From: Chryseobacterium glaciei
GTDB taxonomy: Bacteria > Bacteroidota > Bacteroidia > Flavobacteriales > Weeksellaceae
Reading direction: 5' to 3'
Assembly (NCBI RefSeq): GCF_001648155.1
Contig: NZ_CP015199.1
Span: 62,001-126,000, forward strand
DNA length: 64,000 nt
Each line of letters starts with the position of its first letter. The stretch's first letter is position 1. Below the pieces are notes generated by a model. It saw only the letters and a list, made by a program, of their open reading frames with translations, did no database searches and was not told the origin of the DNA. Made by a program: the position numbers and the translations under genes. Shown here piece by piece: positions 46,767-55,770 of this stretch.

Positions 46767-49733
46767 TTAAATTAAAATTTTGACAATTGTTCCTCTAGAT
46801 GTATTGTTATGGAAACTAATTCTGGATCTGATTTTTTTAGCAAGTTGAATAACCATAGGAAGACCCAATCCTTTCTTTGCAAAAATTAAATTCTCATCTC
46901 CAATATCTAAAAATAATTGATTGTAATATTCTATCTGATCTGTTGACATTCCTTTTCCTGTGTCAGAAATCCTGATTTCAATTTCACCATTAGTACGATC
47001 ATTTGTAATTATTATTTCACCATCAACAGTGTTTTTTACAGCATTATCAATAAGATTATGTAAAATTGCTGAGATAATACTTATATTGACTTTTATCCTA
47101 GCATTTGAATTACAAAAGTTATGAATAGTTGTATTTTTTTCTGCAGAGATTTCTTCAAATAATAATTTTTTATTTTCAACTAAATCGTACAAAGAATATT
47201 CATTTTCTTCCAGTATATTTTCAGCTTTGAATAGTTCAGTATATTCCTTCAAACCTTGCGTAAATTTAAAAAGCTGACCTGAAGCCTTCGTTATGGCCTC
47301 AAAAAATTTTTTCTGATCATCAATATCTTCTGTCTCGTTGAGTTTTTGAGAAAGTAATGAAATAAACTTTACCGGAGTTGTAATATCGTGACTGATACTT
47401 TGTAGAATATTTTGTTGATATTCAGATTCATTTTTCAGTTTATTCTTCGTAACCTCAAGTTCATCACTCCTATTTTGAAGATTATTCTGTAAATTCTTAT
47501 TACTGACCCTTAAAAAATTGGTTCTCATCTGAATGACAGTAACTATTGCCCCAAATATTAGAAAAAAAGCAATAATTTTAAATATAAGAGTCTGATAAAA
47601 AAATGGTTCAATTTCAATTGGAACAGTCTTATAAGTAAATTTTCCATTTTCAGAATGAATAAATCTCACAATCAAATTATATTCGCCTGGATCTATATCG
47701 TTAATAGAGTATTTTCTCTCATTACTAATATTTTCCCATTTTTCATTCTTGCTATTTTCCAGCTTACCTTCTAAATAAATATTTTCAATATTAGAAAAAT
47801 AAGGAATGTCTATATAGATATCTGCAGTTTTAAAGTTACTTTTAAGTTGTAGTTTATCTTTGAAATTGACTATGTGATTGTCAATATTTGCTCTTTCAAC
47901 ATATATCTGATTGGGTTTGGGGTAATAATTTTTCACCTCATCTGGCTTAAAAAAAACAAAACCTTCCATTGAAGGAAATACAAACTCACCATTTTCTAAT
48001 ATATTGCCACCAGGATGTGCACTATTGAATTCATTGTTCAATAGGCCATTCAGTTTTGAATATCTATAATAAATAACTTTATTATTTTTATTTTTGGCAT
48101 AATTCAACAGCATTTTTTCGGCAACTCTGAATAAACCATTATTAGAAGAAATCCAAAAAAAACCTTTGTTATCTTCTAATATAGTATGTGCACTTGAAAT
48201 ATAGCCATCCATGTCATCGGGCATTTTAACAGGCACATGGTTTTTGAGTAAATACCACCCTTTATTATAGGTCGTAAACCAAAAATTACCATCTTTTGTT
48301 CGTGAAATTTCCTTAATGGAGATATTAGCAGTCAGTTTTTTTATGATCTTGTTTTGAGCTATAGAAACCAGATAGATACCGTCATTACAACCCACATACA
48401 TCATATCCTTATTATATTCGATGATACAGTTTATATTATCCCTAAATCTGATGCTATTTGTAATCTTTTGAAATTTATCATTGGTAAATAGATATAAATA
48501 ATATTGATTTTTTGCATCAATGATATTTCCCATATACAATCCATTAGATTTAAACCAACCTTCAACACTATGAGAAAAAGATAAAGAATCGCTCCTTTTA
48601 TATTGTGAACTCCTATATCTTCTATGTAACTTATTATACTCTACATACATTAGGTTTTTCGAGTCATCATAGAGCATGTATCTTTTTCCGGATCTAACAT
48701 TAATAGGAGATATTAATCTGGTTTTATCCTTAAAATATTCAACCCCGTCTTTTGAAATCACTGAACTTTTAGAGAAAGGCAAAGAAGCATAACAAACTTC
48801 GTCAGCAAAAGGAATCTTCTTCTGTGAAATATAAAAATTGGAAAGCGTAATGATGTTAAGTCCTTTTATAGCACTACCAAGGTAAATTTTATGGGCACTT
48901 TCATCATAGAACATACAACCCACAAATTCATTTTGAATACCTTTATATTTTAACAAAAAAGCAGGTTTCATTTTACCATTTTCTATTTTGTTTAAATATA
49001 TATTGTCCTCGTTAATAATAAATACTTGACCCGTCGCCTGATGCCAATATATTTTTGTCTTTGGATCGTTATAGATAGAAGGATTGTTATCATACGATAC
49101 TTTTCCATTCTGGATAATCATTGTCCTTCTTTTTGAGTGATCACCTATATAAATCGTATTATGATCTACAAAGGCATTGGCGAGCTTATTATAATTAAAA
49201 TTTTGGAGTATTGTTAATTCCGTTTTACTACTGCCATTATTTTTGTATTCAATGGAGTGCTTACCGAAAAAATAGGTTTCGCTACCTATTTTAATATAAT
49301 AATAATCTGTGTCGGGGTAGAATTTTTGTGTGAAACTATTTTTATTAAATTTTCTATAGACTTTACCATTAACAATTCTATTATTATATACAAAAGAATT
49401 ATTTTTCGAAGTGAAAACCTTAATTTTTCTTTCTGATATTACAACACCTTCTCTTTTTAAATCATTAATTGAAAAGAAATCATCTTTACCAAAAGTTTCA
49501 AAATCAAAAAAACTAAGGCTGCTAATTTTGGTACTATCCAGCAAAAAATTCTTTCCGTCATATCTCATTATCCCCCCATCTGTAGCCAACCAAATAAAAC
49601 CATATTTATCTTTTACAATGTCTTTAATGCTATTTTGAGGTAGACCATTATCCATATTATACCACTGAGAAGTATAATTTTGAGCTTGTATGAATAATGA
49701 AAAAAAAACGGCAATAACGTAGTATAGTTTCAT
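46767..49733 (-). CDS. Membrane histidine kinase with two-component-regulator propeller
   Basis: 988 residues. Signal peptide (MKLYYVIAVFFSLFIQAQ), an extracytoplasmic beta-propeller (about 20-600; first blade YNMDNGLPQNSIKDIVKDKY, GFIWLATDGGIMRYDG), a Y_Y_Y-type domain (about 625-695), one membrane helix (LIFKIIAFFLIFGAIVTVIQ), coiled coil, HisKA with H782 (SISHDITTPVKFI) and HATPase (N box HNLIDNAVKN, DTGKGMS, KKGLGLPM). Unlike the classic hybrid two-component systems of Bacteroidota, the receiver and HTH are on a separate protein. It probably senses an extracellular carbohydrate or wall signal. It lies between the collar genes. Confidence 0.9.
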   Translation of the reverse strand: MKLYYVIAVFFSLFIQAQNYTSQWYNMDNGLPQNSIKDIVKDKYGFIWLATDGGIMRYDGKNFLLDSTKISSLSFFDFETFGKDDFFSINDLKREGVVISERKIKVFTSKNNSFVYNNRIVNGKVYRKFNKNSFTQKFYPDTDYYYIKIGSETYFFGKHSIEYKNNGSSKTELTILQNFNYNKLANAFVDHNTIYIGDHSKRRTMIIQNGKVSYDNNPSIYNDPKTKIYWHQATGQVFIINEDNIYLNKIENGKMKPAFLLKYKGIQNEFVGCMFYDESAHKIYLGSAIKGLNIITLSNFYISQKKIPFADEVCYASLPFSKSSVISKDGVEYFKDKTRLISPINVRSGKRYMLYDDSKNLMYVEYNKLHRRYRSSQYKRSDSLSFSHSVEGWFKSNGLYMGNIIDAKNQYYLYLFTNDKFQKITNSIRFRDNINCIIEYNKDMMYVGCNDGIYLVSIAQNKIIKKLTANISIKEISRTKDGNFWFTTYNKGWYLLKNHVPVKMPDDMDGYISSAHTILEDNKGFFWISSNNGLFRVAEKMLLNYAKNKNNKVIYYRYSKLNGLLNNEFNSAHPGGNILENGEFVFPSMEGFVFFKPDEVKNYYPKPNQIYVERANIDNHIVNFKDKLQLKSNFKTADIYIDIPYFSNIENIYLEGKLENSKNEKWENISNERKYSINDIDPGEYNLIVRFIHSENGKFTYKTVPIEIEPFFYQTLIFKIIAFFLIFGAIVTVIQMRTNFLRVSNKNLQNNLQNRSDELEVTKNKLKNESEYQQNILQSISHDITTPVKFISLLSQKLNETEDIDDQKKFFEAITKASGQLFKFTQGLKEYTELFKAENILEENEYSLYDLVENKKLLFEEISAEKNTTIHNFCNSNARIKVNISIISAILHNLIDNAVKNTVDGEIIITNDRTNGEIEIRISDTGKGMSTDQIEYYNQLFLDIGDENLIFAKKGLGLPMVIQLAKKIRSRISFHNNTSRGTIVKILI

Positions 49734-49788
49734 TAATTATATACTTTGATTATTATGGTGTAAAGATAGGAGATAATATTGTTACAAT

Positions 49789-49875
49789 GATGCACATGTA
49801 GTTTTCTTCGTACAACAATGTAAACCTCTTCGCACAAATAATATCTATTTAACGAATGCATTATATTTAAATTCG
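49789..49875 (+). promoter_or_regulatory. Second operator array and promoter-like module, no gene behind it
   Basis: Sites at 49789 (GATGCACATGTA), 49811 (TACAACAATGTA) and 49833 (CACAAATAATAT), 22 bases apart, then TAAATTCG at 49868-49875. The whole 75 bases align with 50241-50316 before the collar operon. It points right, yet no gene starts before 50334; a terminator at 50096 ends the putative transcript. Confidence 0.5.
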
Positions 49876-49881
49876 CTTAGG

Positions 49882-50124
49882 ATAAAATTACATATGCTTG
49901 TCAAACAGCTATAATCATTTTTAGCCTCTTGAATAGAAAACTTTCTTTGTGTTGTTATTTATTTTTTTAGAATTACTATCAATTATTGTATGATATTAAT
50001 ACTTTTCTCCTTTTAAAATTTGTTCCCAAACAAGACGTTATTTTGACAAAAATGATGAGAAAAAATGGAAAAGGCATTTTACAATAATTAATTATCGGAG
50101 CAAATGAATTGCTCCGGTTTTTTT
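49882..50124 (+). ncRNA. Predicted small transcript (about 240 nt)
   Basis: Defined by the promoter-like module at 49789-49875 and a strong terminator at 50096-50124 (cggagcaa / ttgctccg plus eight T's). No protein-like frame: the best is a short MMRKNGKGILQ frame. Could be a regulatory RNA of the kinase/collar system, or a decayed gene whose promoter and terminator remain. The ends are estimates. Confidence 0.4.
50096..50124 (+). terminator. Strong intrinsic terminator
   Basis: Perfect 8-bp stem cggagcaa / ttgctccg with a five-base loop followed by gtttttttt. No plus-strand gene precedes it for 4 kb. Confidence 0.8.
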
Positions 50125-50206
50125 TAGTTGCAAAAGAATAAATCAATCTTAGTAAAATAACTTCAGACACTGATAATCTTAAATTTTAAATTCACATCAG
50201 TTTTTT

Positions 50207-50284
50207 TACAATAATGTAGTCTTTTAACTACATCAACTTAGTATTATTCGTACAATTATGTAGCTTTCTTTGTACAATCAAGTC
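50207..50284 (+). promoter_or_regulatory. Array of four operator sites, exactly 22 bp apart, before the collar operon
   Basis: TACAATAATGTA (50207), TACATCAACTTA (50229), TACAATTATGTA (50251), TACAATCAAGTC (50273). Two are perfect TACA-N4-TGTA dyads; all four begin TACA. Spacing is 22 bases (two helical turns). The last site ends where the -33 box should be. Best read as cooperative binding sites for the LuxR-type response regulator next door. Confidence 0.6.
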
Positions 50285-50308
50285 TCTGTTTAAGTAGTTC
50301 ATTACGAG

Positions 50309-50316
50309 TAAATTCG
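50309..50316 (+). promoter_or_regulatory. -7 box of the collar operon
   Basis: TAAATTCG, one mismatch from TAnnTTTG, 17 bases before the ATG at 50334. There is no TTTG at the -33 position; the nearest is TCTG. Same box and spacing at 49868. Confidence 0.5.
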
Positions 50317-50333
50317 CATAAAACAACGACACT

Positions 50334-51038
50334 ATGAAAAAGATTGTACTCGTAGCATTTCTCGCGTCAGGCGTTTATGCAAAAACCCAAGTGGGTATTA
50401 AGACAACATCCCCAACCAAAATTCTAGACATCAATGGAGACCTCAGAATAAGGGTACTCCCCCAAGGAAGCACCTCACAAAGCCTCCTTATTACAGATGT
50501 AAATGGGAATATGCTCCAAATGCCCATTCCAGAAATATCTCATTCTCCGGGAGATATAAAAGACAGTTACGCAACCACAGATCATGATGGCTGGTATTTA
50601 TTAAACGGAAGAAATATCAGTACATTAACTGCCACGGCAAACGCTGTAGCCATTTCTTTAAATTTTAATACTACACTGCCGGACTTTTCCGGCTATTATG
50701 CTAAAGCAGCAAAAAATGAATCGTTAAGTGCTGCCGGAGGAAATGCATCCTATACACTTACCAAACAGAATATGCCAAATTTTGCGATTTCAGGCAGCAC
50801 TTTAGGCGGCGGTAGTCATTCCCATACTGCAACAGACCGTACTCCATACGGAGCAGGTCCAATCTGGGGTCATGCTACCGACGGGACTGTCAACTGGGCT
50901 CAATCCACAACCAGAACAACCAGTTCCAATGGAGCACATACCCATACACTTTCTCTTAATTCAAATGGTTCCGGACAGGCATTTGGACTTACACCAGCAT
51001 TTCTAGCCGTTAATACCTTTGTTTATTTAGGTCTCTAA
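50334..51038 (+). CDS. Secreted tail-collar-like protein 2
   Basis: 234 residues: signal peptide (MKKIVLVAFLASGVYAKTQ), opening module VGIKTTSPTKILDINGDLRI, then the collar domain from about residue 75: PGDIKDSYATTDHDGWYLLN, TTLPDFSGYYAKAAKNE, AGGNASYTLTKQNMPNFAIS, GGSHSHTATD and GAHTHTLSL motifs, closing FLAVNTFVYLGL. First of three tandem paralogues (gaps of 11 bases), transcribed from the operator-controlled promoter at 50207-50316. The collar assignment is by motif order; phage receptor-binding fibres use such domains, but here each carries its own Sec signal and no phage genes are near. Confidence 0.75.
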   Translation: MKKIVLVAFLASGVYAKTQVGIKTTSPTKILDINGDLRIRVLPQGSTSQSLLITDVNGNMLQMPIPEISHSPGDIKDSYATTDHDGWYLLNGRNISTLTATANAVAISLNFNTTLPDFSGYYAKAAKNESLSAAGGNASYTLTKQNMPNFAISGSTLGGGSHSHTATDRTPYGAGPIWGHATDGTVNWAQSTTRTTSSNGAHTHTLSLNSNGSGQAFGLTPAFLAVNTFVYLGL

Positions 51039-51049
51039 AATTATATACG

Positions 51050-51790
51050 ATGAAAAAAATATATTCTCTCTTGTCAATGCCGGCAATTCTACTGATCCTA
51101 TTAATAACTCCGAAAAAAATTAATGGTCAGGTCGGTATAAATACAAATAATCCAACCAAAACACTTGATGTAAATGGAGAAATGCGCATCCGCCTTTTAC
51201 CTTTGGCAACAACCGATACGTATAGTTTAACGGTTGCAGACGTTGACGGAAATGTCAGTTCTGCAACATTGGTCATTCCTTCCTATACTTTTGGTGATAT
51301 TAAAAAAGGCTTTCAGTCGACAGATCATGACGGCTGGTACCTGCTCGACGGAAGAGCAATAACTACTTTACCGCCAAATGCGCAGACAGCAGCAAACACG
51401 CTTTCGCTTGTAAATCTTCCCGATGCAAGAGGACGGTTATTAAAAACAAAAAATGGATCTGAACAGCTAGGTGCTTTAGGAGGAAACAACAACATCGTAC
51501 TTAGCCGTACAAATCTCCCTGCTTATAATTTTTCAGGGACAACTGCACCTAATGGTCAGCATAACCATACAGTGTACGAACTCCACCAGAACACAGCTCT
51601 TAATCATCTAAATTTTCAATACTCCCCAGGTTGCTGCCAAGTATATGGCTATAGGCAAGACGCAAGAGGAACCAGTGGAGTTGGTAATCATACCCATACT
51701 TTTACAGCGAGTTCCGAAGGAAGCGCAGCGAGCTTTTCCATCATTCCACAGCACATCACAGTAAATACATTTATTTATCTGGGAAATTAA
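51050..51790 (+). CDS. Secreted tail-collar-like protein 3
   Basis: 246 residues: signal peptide to INGQ, VGINTNNPTKTLDVNGEMRI, then GDIKKGFQSTDHDGWYLLDG, NLPDARGRLLKTKNGSEQLG, GGNNNIVLSRTNLPAYNFSG, GQHNHTVYE and GNHTHTFTA, ending HITVNTFIYLGN. Between the two GxHxHT motifs it has a unique segment with two adjacent cysteines (YSPGCCQVYGYRQDARG). The variable loop between conserved flanks suggests a ligand-specific part. Confidence 0.75.
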   Translation: MKKIYSLLSMPAILLILLITPKKINGQVGINTNNPTKTLDVNGEMRIRLLPLATTDTYSLTVADVDGNVSSATLVIPSYTFGDIKKGFQSTDHDGWYLLDGRAITTLPPNAQTAANTLSLVNLPDARGRLLKTKNGSEQLGALGGNNNIVLSRTNLPAYNFSGTTAPNGQHNHTVYELHQNTALNHLNFQYSPGCCQVYGYRQDARGTSGVGNHTHTFTASSEGSAASFSIIPQHITVNTFIYLGN

Positions 51791-51801
51791 ATCTAAACAC
51801 A

Positions 51802-52509
51802 ATGAAAACAATACAATATTTTATAGTTTGTGTTCTGTTTGCAACCATTGCAAGGGCACAAAGCATAGGGATCGGAACCGACAGTCCTACAAAAACACTG
51901 GATGTGAATGGAGAAACGAGAGTTCGTCTGTTGCCATCCGGTAATATGCAAAACAAAAACATGATAACGGTAGATCAGGACGGAAACCTCTACAAAACTG
52001 CAAATATTGTTGTAATGGGAGATCTTAAAAGTGGCTTAGAAACCACAGATCATAAAGGCTGGTATATTCTGAACGGAAGAAATATAAGTACACTCTCCAC
52101 AAGTGCCAGGAATGTAGCAATATCACTGGGATTCACCACCACATTACCGAATTCTGCAGACAGGATAATAAAAACAAAGACTTCAGTACAGGCACTGGGA
52201 TTATCTGGAGGAAGCAATTCCCAAGTTCTGATACAGGCAAACATACCCGTCTATACAATGGCAGCAACATTAAGTACGATGGGACCACACACCCATACCT
52301 GGGAAGACCATCACACATATCCTGCAGGAACCCAAACAGTGCCTGATGGCGGAAGTTATGCACACGCCCACGAAGGTGGTGATATAAATACAACCTCAGA
52401 CGGATTGCATACCCATACGGCAACATCCCCTACAGGCGGATTATCCACAGCGTTTTCTCTCCTTCCGGAATACCTTATTGTTAACACTTTTATATATCTG
52501 GGAGAATAA
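51802..52509 (+). CDS. Secreted tail-collar-like protein 4
   Basis: 235 residues: signal peptide (MKTIQYFIVCVLFATIARAQ), IGIGTDSPTKTLDVNGETRV, then GDLKSGLETTDHKGWYILNG, TTLPNSADRIIKTKTSVQAL, SGGSNSQVLIQANIPVYTMA, GPHTHTWED and GLHTHTATS, ending YLIVNTFIYLGE. The loop between the HxH motifs is histidine-rich (DHHTYPAGTQ, GGSYAHAHEG). Last of the tandem set; no hairpin follows. Confidence 0.75.
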   Translation: MKTIQYFIVCVLFATIARAQSIGIGTDSPTKTLDVNGETRVRLLPSGNMQNKNMITVDQDGNLYKTANIVVMGDLKSGLETTDHKGWYILNGRNISTLSTSARNVAISLGFTTTLPNSADRIIKTKTSVQALGLSGGSNSQVLIQANIPVYTMAATLSTMGPHTHTWEDHHTYPAGTQTVPDGGSYAHAHEGGDINTTSDGLHTHTATSPTGGLSTAFSLLPEYLIVNTFIYLGE

Positions 52510-52729
52510 AATATTCTTTAATAAATATCAAAAAATCAAGGCTCTAATTCATTAATTACTCACAATAACTCCCCTGAGCAAATAGTTATCAGAAGTCCAA
52601 ATTCTACCAGATTACTCCTATTTGTAGTGCGTTTGGCCAAAAGGAAATTTAATATACAGCCAATCTGTATTTCTTTGAATCAGTAGACATTTTCATGTAC
52701 AATTCAAATAATTTTAAATCGTAAAAAAA

Positions 52730-53524
52730 ATGAGACAAAAGACATTTTCAGCTGTTATCCTTTTTATAGGCTTAACAATTAATGCCCAAGCAGTGGGCAT
52801 TGGTACGGCTTCCCCGGCAACTTCATCAATCTTGGAATTGAGCGCTACAAACAAAGGTTTTCTGGCTCCCAGAATGACAACGGCAAACCGAACAGCTATC
52901 GCATCACCCGCAACAGGACTTCAGGTGTATGACACCACCACAAACACCTTTTGGTACTACAATGGTACAGTCTGGGTAAATTCAAGCGCAGCAGCTAGCG
53001 GTGACAACTTGGGAAATCATTTAGCAACACAGCCGTTGGCATTAAATGATAATGAATTACGGTTTAGAGCTGCAAACGACGGCGGTCAAAAGTTGGCATA
53101 TAGTGCTACAGTCGATGGTCCTATTCTTACAGGATATGACGGCGGAGCTTTAGCAACAAGCAGAGACGGCTCGATCAAGAATATTTTGACTTGGAACAAT
53201 GCAGGTAGTGTACAGGTAAACGGTGCTTCAACAAATACTGCAGCTTTCGATGCTGGCTCAGGAAATGGAATAGATTTCAGTAAAAGTAATTTGGCGTACA
53301 CTACAGCCAATCCTGGAACAACATTTACGCTTACGGGCATAAAAAACGGAGGTACTTATACGCTCAGTGTTAGAGGCACTACAAGTGGAACGGCAAATTT
53401 TAATGCTTCAGGTTTTACGGTAAAATATGCTAATAACCGTGCAACCACCGCTGGTACAGAAACACTATATACGATAATCGCAATGGGAACAACTGTATAC
53501 ATTTATACAGCTACTGGTTTTTAA
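52730..53524 (+). CDS. Secreted protein with VGIGT opening module
   Basis: 264 residues: signal peptide (MRQKTFSAVILFIGLTINAQ), GIGTASPATSSILELSATNK and GFLAPRMTTANRTAIASPAT, LQVYDTTTNTFWYYNGTVWV: a standard N-terminal unit of Flavobacteriia secreted repeat proteins. The C-terminal half (NELRFRAANDGGQKLAYSAT ... YTIIAMGTTVYIYTATGF) resembles a phage-type fibre or beta-sandwich end domain; not assigned. It follows the collar operon by 220 bases and precedes a propeller protein by 21. Confidence 0.7.
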   Translation: MRQKTFSAVILFIGLTINAQAVGIGTASPATSSILELSATNKGFLAPRMTTANRTAIASPATGLQVYDTTTNTFWYYNGTVWVNSSAAASGDNLGNHLATQPLALNDNELRFRAANDGGQKLAYSATVDGPILTGYDGGALATSRDGSIKNILTWNNAGSVQVNGASTNTAAFDAGSGNGIDFSKSNLAYTTANPGTTFTLTGIKNGGTYTLSVRGTTSGTANFNASGFTVKYANNRATTAGTETLYTIIAMGTTVYIYTATGF

Positions 53525-53545
53525 TTTTTTTAAATATCAAAAAAT

Positions 53546-54934
53546 ATGGGAAAAATTAAAAATACACTTACAACGCTTTTTCTATGCATCGTACAACTTT
53601 GTGTTGTACAGTATAGCCAGGCACAGGCAGTGGGTACGCCCTATATGCCACAACAGGAAGTCCCCATACCATTTAGTTTTCTGAATGGGGGGGATGCGGG
53701 TGAATCTACGGAAGATGTCCAAAACACAACTGATGGGGGGTATATCACTATTGGTAGCTCTCAATCAAGAACATTAATAGGCGGTGGCGTAGTATCAGGC
53801 GCGGGAGCCAATCACGGTCAAGTTGGAAATTATGACTGGATAATTATAAAATATAACAAGCTTGGTAAAATAGAGTGGCAGCGCTTTTATGGAGGTGATC
53901 AAAATGATTGGGGAAGAGCAATCAAGCAAACCAGTGATGGAGGCTATATTATGACAGGCTTTACGGCTGCTTCTGGTAGTGGGGATGTACCGGCACAACC
54001 CGGAAGCAACCCAGTAGTGATGGTAGTTAAATTAGATACCTCGGGTGCTATTACTTGGCAAGTAAATATAGGAAGCGGCACCCTAGCATCAGGTAGAACT
54101 ATACTACAAAATACCGATCTGACCTATATAGTAGGGTTTGATATCGGTGCTGTTAAGCTAAATAGCGCAGGTAATATCATTTGGCAATACAATGCAGCAG
54201 CGGGTAATAGCATGATACGTAGTTTAATCGCCACAAGTGACGGTACCGGCTACATAATGGCAGGATATGGAAGTAGTACTTCTTTTTTAATTGTAAAAAT
54301 AAACCTTACAGGAGCCTTGGTATGGCAAAAGAATTACGGCGGCAGCGGTCAAGAGGAAGCTACGGAAGTAACCCCAATGCCAGATGGCGGGTGTATCGTT
54401 GTAGGTATGTCACTCTCGTCTGCCAGTGGCAACGTTACTGGAACGAACCATGGGGGTAACGATGTATGGGTAATGCGATTGGATATATCTGGGAACATTG
54501 TATGGCAGCAACTCCTTGGTGGCAGCGGTAACGAGTACGGCTATTCGGTCACCAAGACAGCCGATGGCGGACTTATGGTGGGAGCCTACTCTAGTTCTTC
54601 TGCCAATGGCAATGTAACGGGTACCAACAATGGCGCTGCTGATGTGTGGCTGATTAAGCTTAGTACTGCCGGGGCTATTCAATGGCAGCGGTTGTATGGT
54701 GGTGCTGACAATGATGGTGCTCTTCCTGGAAATGTCGCTCTAGTTATGAATTCTTATAGGCCATCATTAGTTAGGGTGAGAGAGACATCTGAGGGTAATT
54801 TTATCGTGTTGGCACCCTCAGCATCCAGTAATAGCTCGAATGTAACAGATACAAATAATGGAGTCACCGATATGTGGCTGTTTAAAATCGATCCTTCCGG
54901 CAATATTATTTCTGTGCCTAATATTGGGCAATAA
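53546..54934 (+). CDS. Secreted beta-propeller repeat protein
   Basis: 462 residues: signal peptide (LCIVQLCVVQYSQAQA), then about six repeats of the form DGGYIxxGxxxS ... DxWxxKLDxxGxIxWQxxYGG (e.g. NYDWIIIKYNKLGKIEWQRF, TSDGGYIMTGFTAASGSGDV, KTADGGLMVGAYSSSSANGN). Such repeats form delta-60-like propellers in Bacteroidota secreted proteins, often with a T9SS tail. That tail is missing here: it ends KIDPSGNIISVPNIGQ. GC content is visibly higher than that of its neighbours, a hint of recent transfer. It likely forms a unit with the gene 21 bases upstream. Confidence 0.72.
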   Translation: MGKIKNTLTTLFLCIVQLCVVQYSQAQAVGTPYMPQQEVPIPFSFLNGGDAGESTEDVQNTTDGGYITIGSSQSRTLIGGGVVSGAGANHGQVGNYDWIIIKYNKLGKIEWQRFYGGDQNDWGRAIKQTSDGGYIMTGFTAASGSGDVPAQPGSNPVVMVVKLDTSGAITWQVNIGSGTLASGRTILQNTDLTYIVGFDIGAVKLNSAGNIIWQYNAAAGNSMIRSLIATSDGTGYIMAGYGSSTSFLIVKINLTGALVWQKNYGGSGQEEATEVTPMPDGGCIVVGMSLSSASGNVTGTNHGGNDVWVMRLDISGNIVWQQLLGGSGNEYGYSVTKTADGGLMVGAYSSSSANGNVTGTNNGAADVWLIKLSTAGAIQWQRLYGGADNDGALPGNVALVMNSYRPSLVRVRETSEGNFIVLAPSASSNSSNVTDTNNGVTDMWLFKIDPSGNIISVPNIGQ

Positions 54935-54983
54935 AATATAGGTTCAACTTTTATTCAGTAAGAGAATTAAATTGGTTATAGAT

Positions 54984-55025
54984 GAGCTTGCTTTCAGGCA
55001 TAGTCTTTTTAGCAAGCTCTATTTT
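54984..55025 (+). terminator. Terminator of the propeller gene
   Basis: Perfect 9-bp stem gagcttgct / agcaagctc followed by tattttt, 50 bases after the stop. Confidence 0.75.
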
Positions 55026-55205
55026 TCAAGTTTTCACGCTTACTATTCTTTGATATTTGGTAGAGAAAAATAATCATTAGTGGGAAAAAATTATTATTTC
55101 GAAAAAACTAGTTTTTAACATTATAATTAAAAAATCATGAAAATCACTACTCGAATGATGCTACTTTGATTGAATTGATTTAACTCCTGATCAAAAATTC
55201 AAAAA

Positions 55206-55478
55206 ATGACAAAGTTAATTAATAACGTCAAAAATAAATTCTATGTTGAATCCCTTTCAGAATATATTGGTTTTAAAGGAATGCACAGAAACGAAGTAAT
55301 CTCGGAAATGAAAATGGAATTTCTTCCCGATTCCGATGATGGCCTGCTGATCTATCTCATCCATAAAACATGGTATGGAAGAAAGACGTTTTTATTGGTT
55401 CTTTTTGATGATGATAGTACTGCAGATGCAGTGATTTTAAGAACATTTTACTGGTATAAGATGAACAATACTTTATGA
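55206..55478 (+). CDS. Small uncharacterised protein, partner of small HTH genes
   Basis: 90 residues, no signal. FKGMHRNEVISEMKMEFLPD then LIYLIHKTWYGRKTFLLVLF resembles the 74-residue protein at 56205 (LKGKNKTQIVDELGEEFNFF, YTLGKSWFGQKKILVILF). The pattern G..R/K..V...L....D..W.Y......G.K..L...F recalls the BamE/SmpA-type fold, but it is cytoplasmic. The two copies flank the HTH gene at 55771. Confidence 0.6.
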   Translation: MTKLINNVKNKFYVESLSEYIGFKGMHRNEVISEMKMEFLPDSDDGLLIYLIHKTWYGRKTFLLVLFDDDSTADAVILRTFYWYKMNNTL

Positions 55479-55770
55479 AACAAGGAATGAACTTAAATGA
55501 ATCTGCAAGAGTAATAAAGATTATAATTTAAAGTAAAAAAACTGATTTATAAGGTATTATACTTTCGTAAACCTTTTTAATAAAACATTAATACTTCAAC
55601 AGCTTCTCTTCCTTTAGTAAAAGTCAAATTCATCCGATGGGTATAGAAATAATGCTGCATTCCAATAACTCCATTGACTGAGCTACCCATCAAGCCTTAG
55701 TATAAACCACTCGAACAGCAACTCGAAATATATCTACCGGGGATCTGTACTATTCTAATAAAATAAAAAT

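Noticed and set aside
46135..49733. Hybrid two-component system reading (single polypeptide)
   Set aside because: The kinase ends after its ATPase domain with a stop; the receiver and HTH are a separate gene 20 bases on.
52620..52690. Possible collar-type operator sites before gene 52730
   Set aside because: A TACA-N7-TGTA and scattered half-sites occur, but spacing and a TAnnTTTG box at the right distance are missing.
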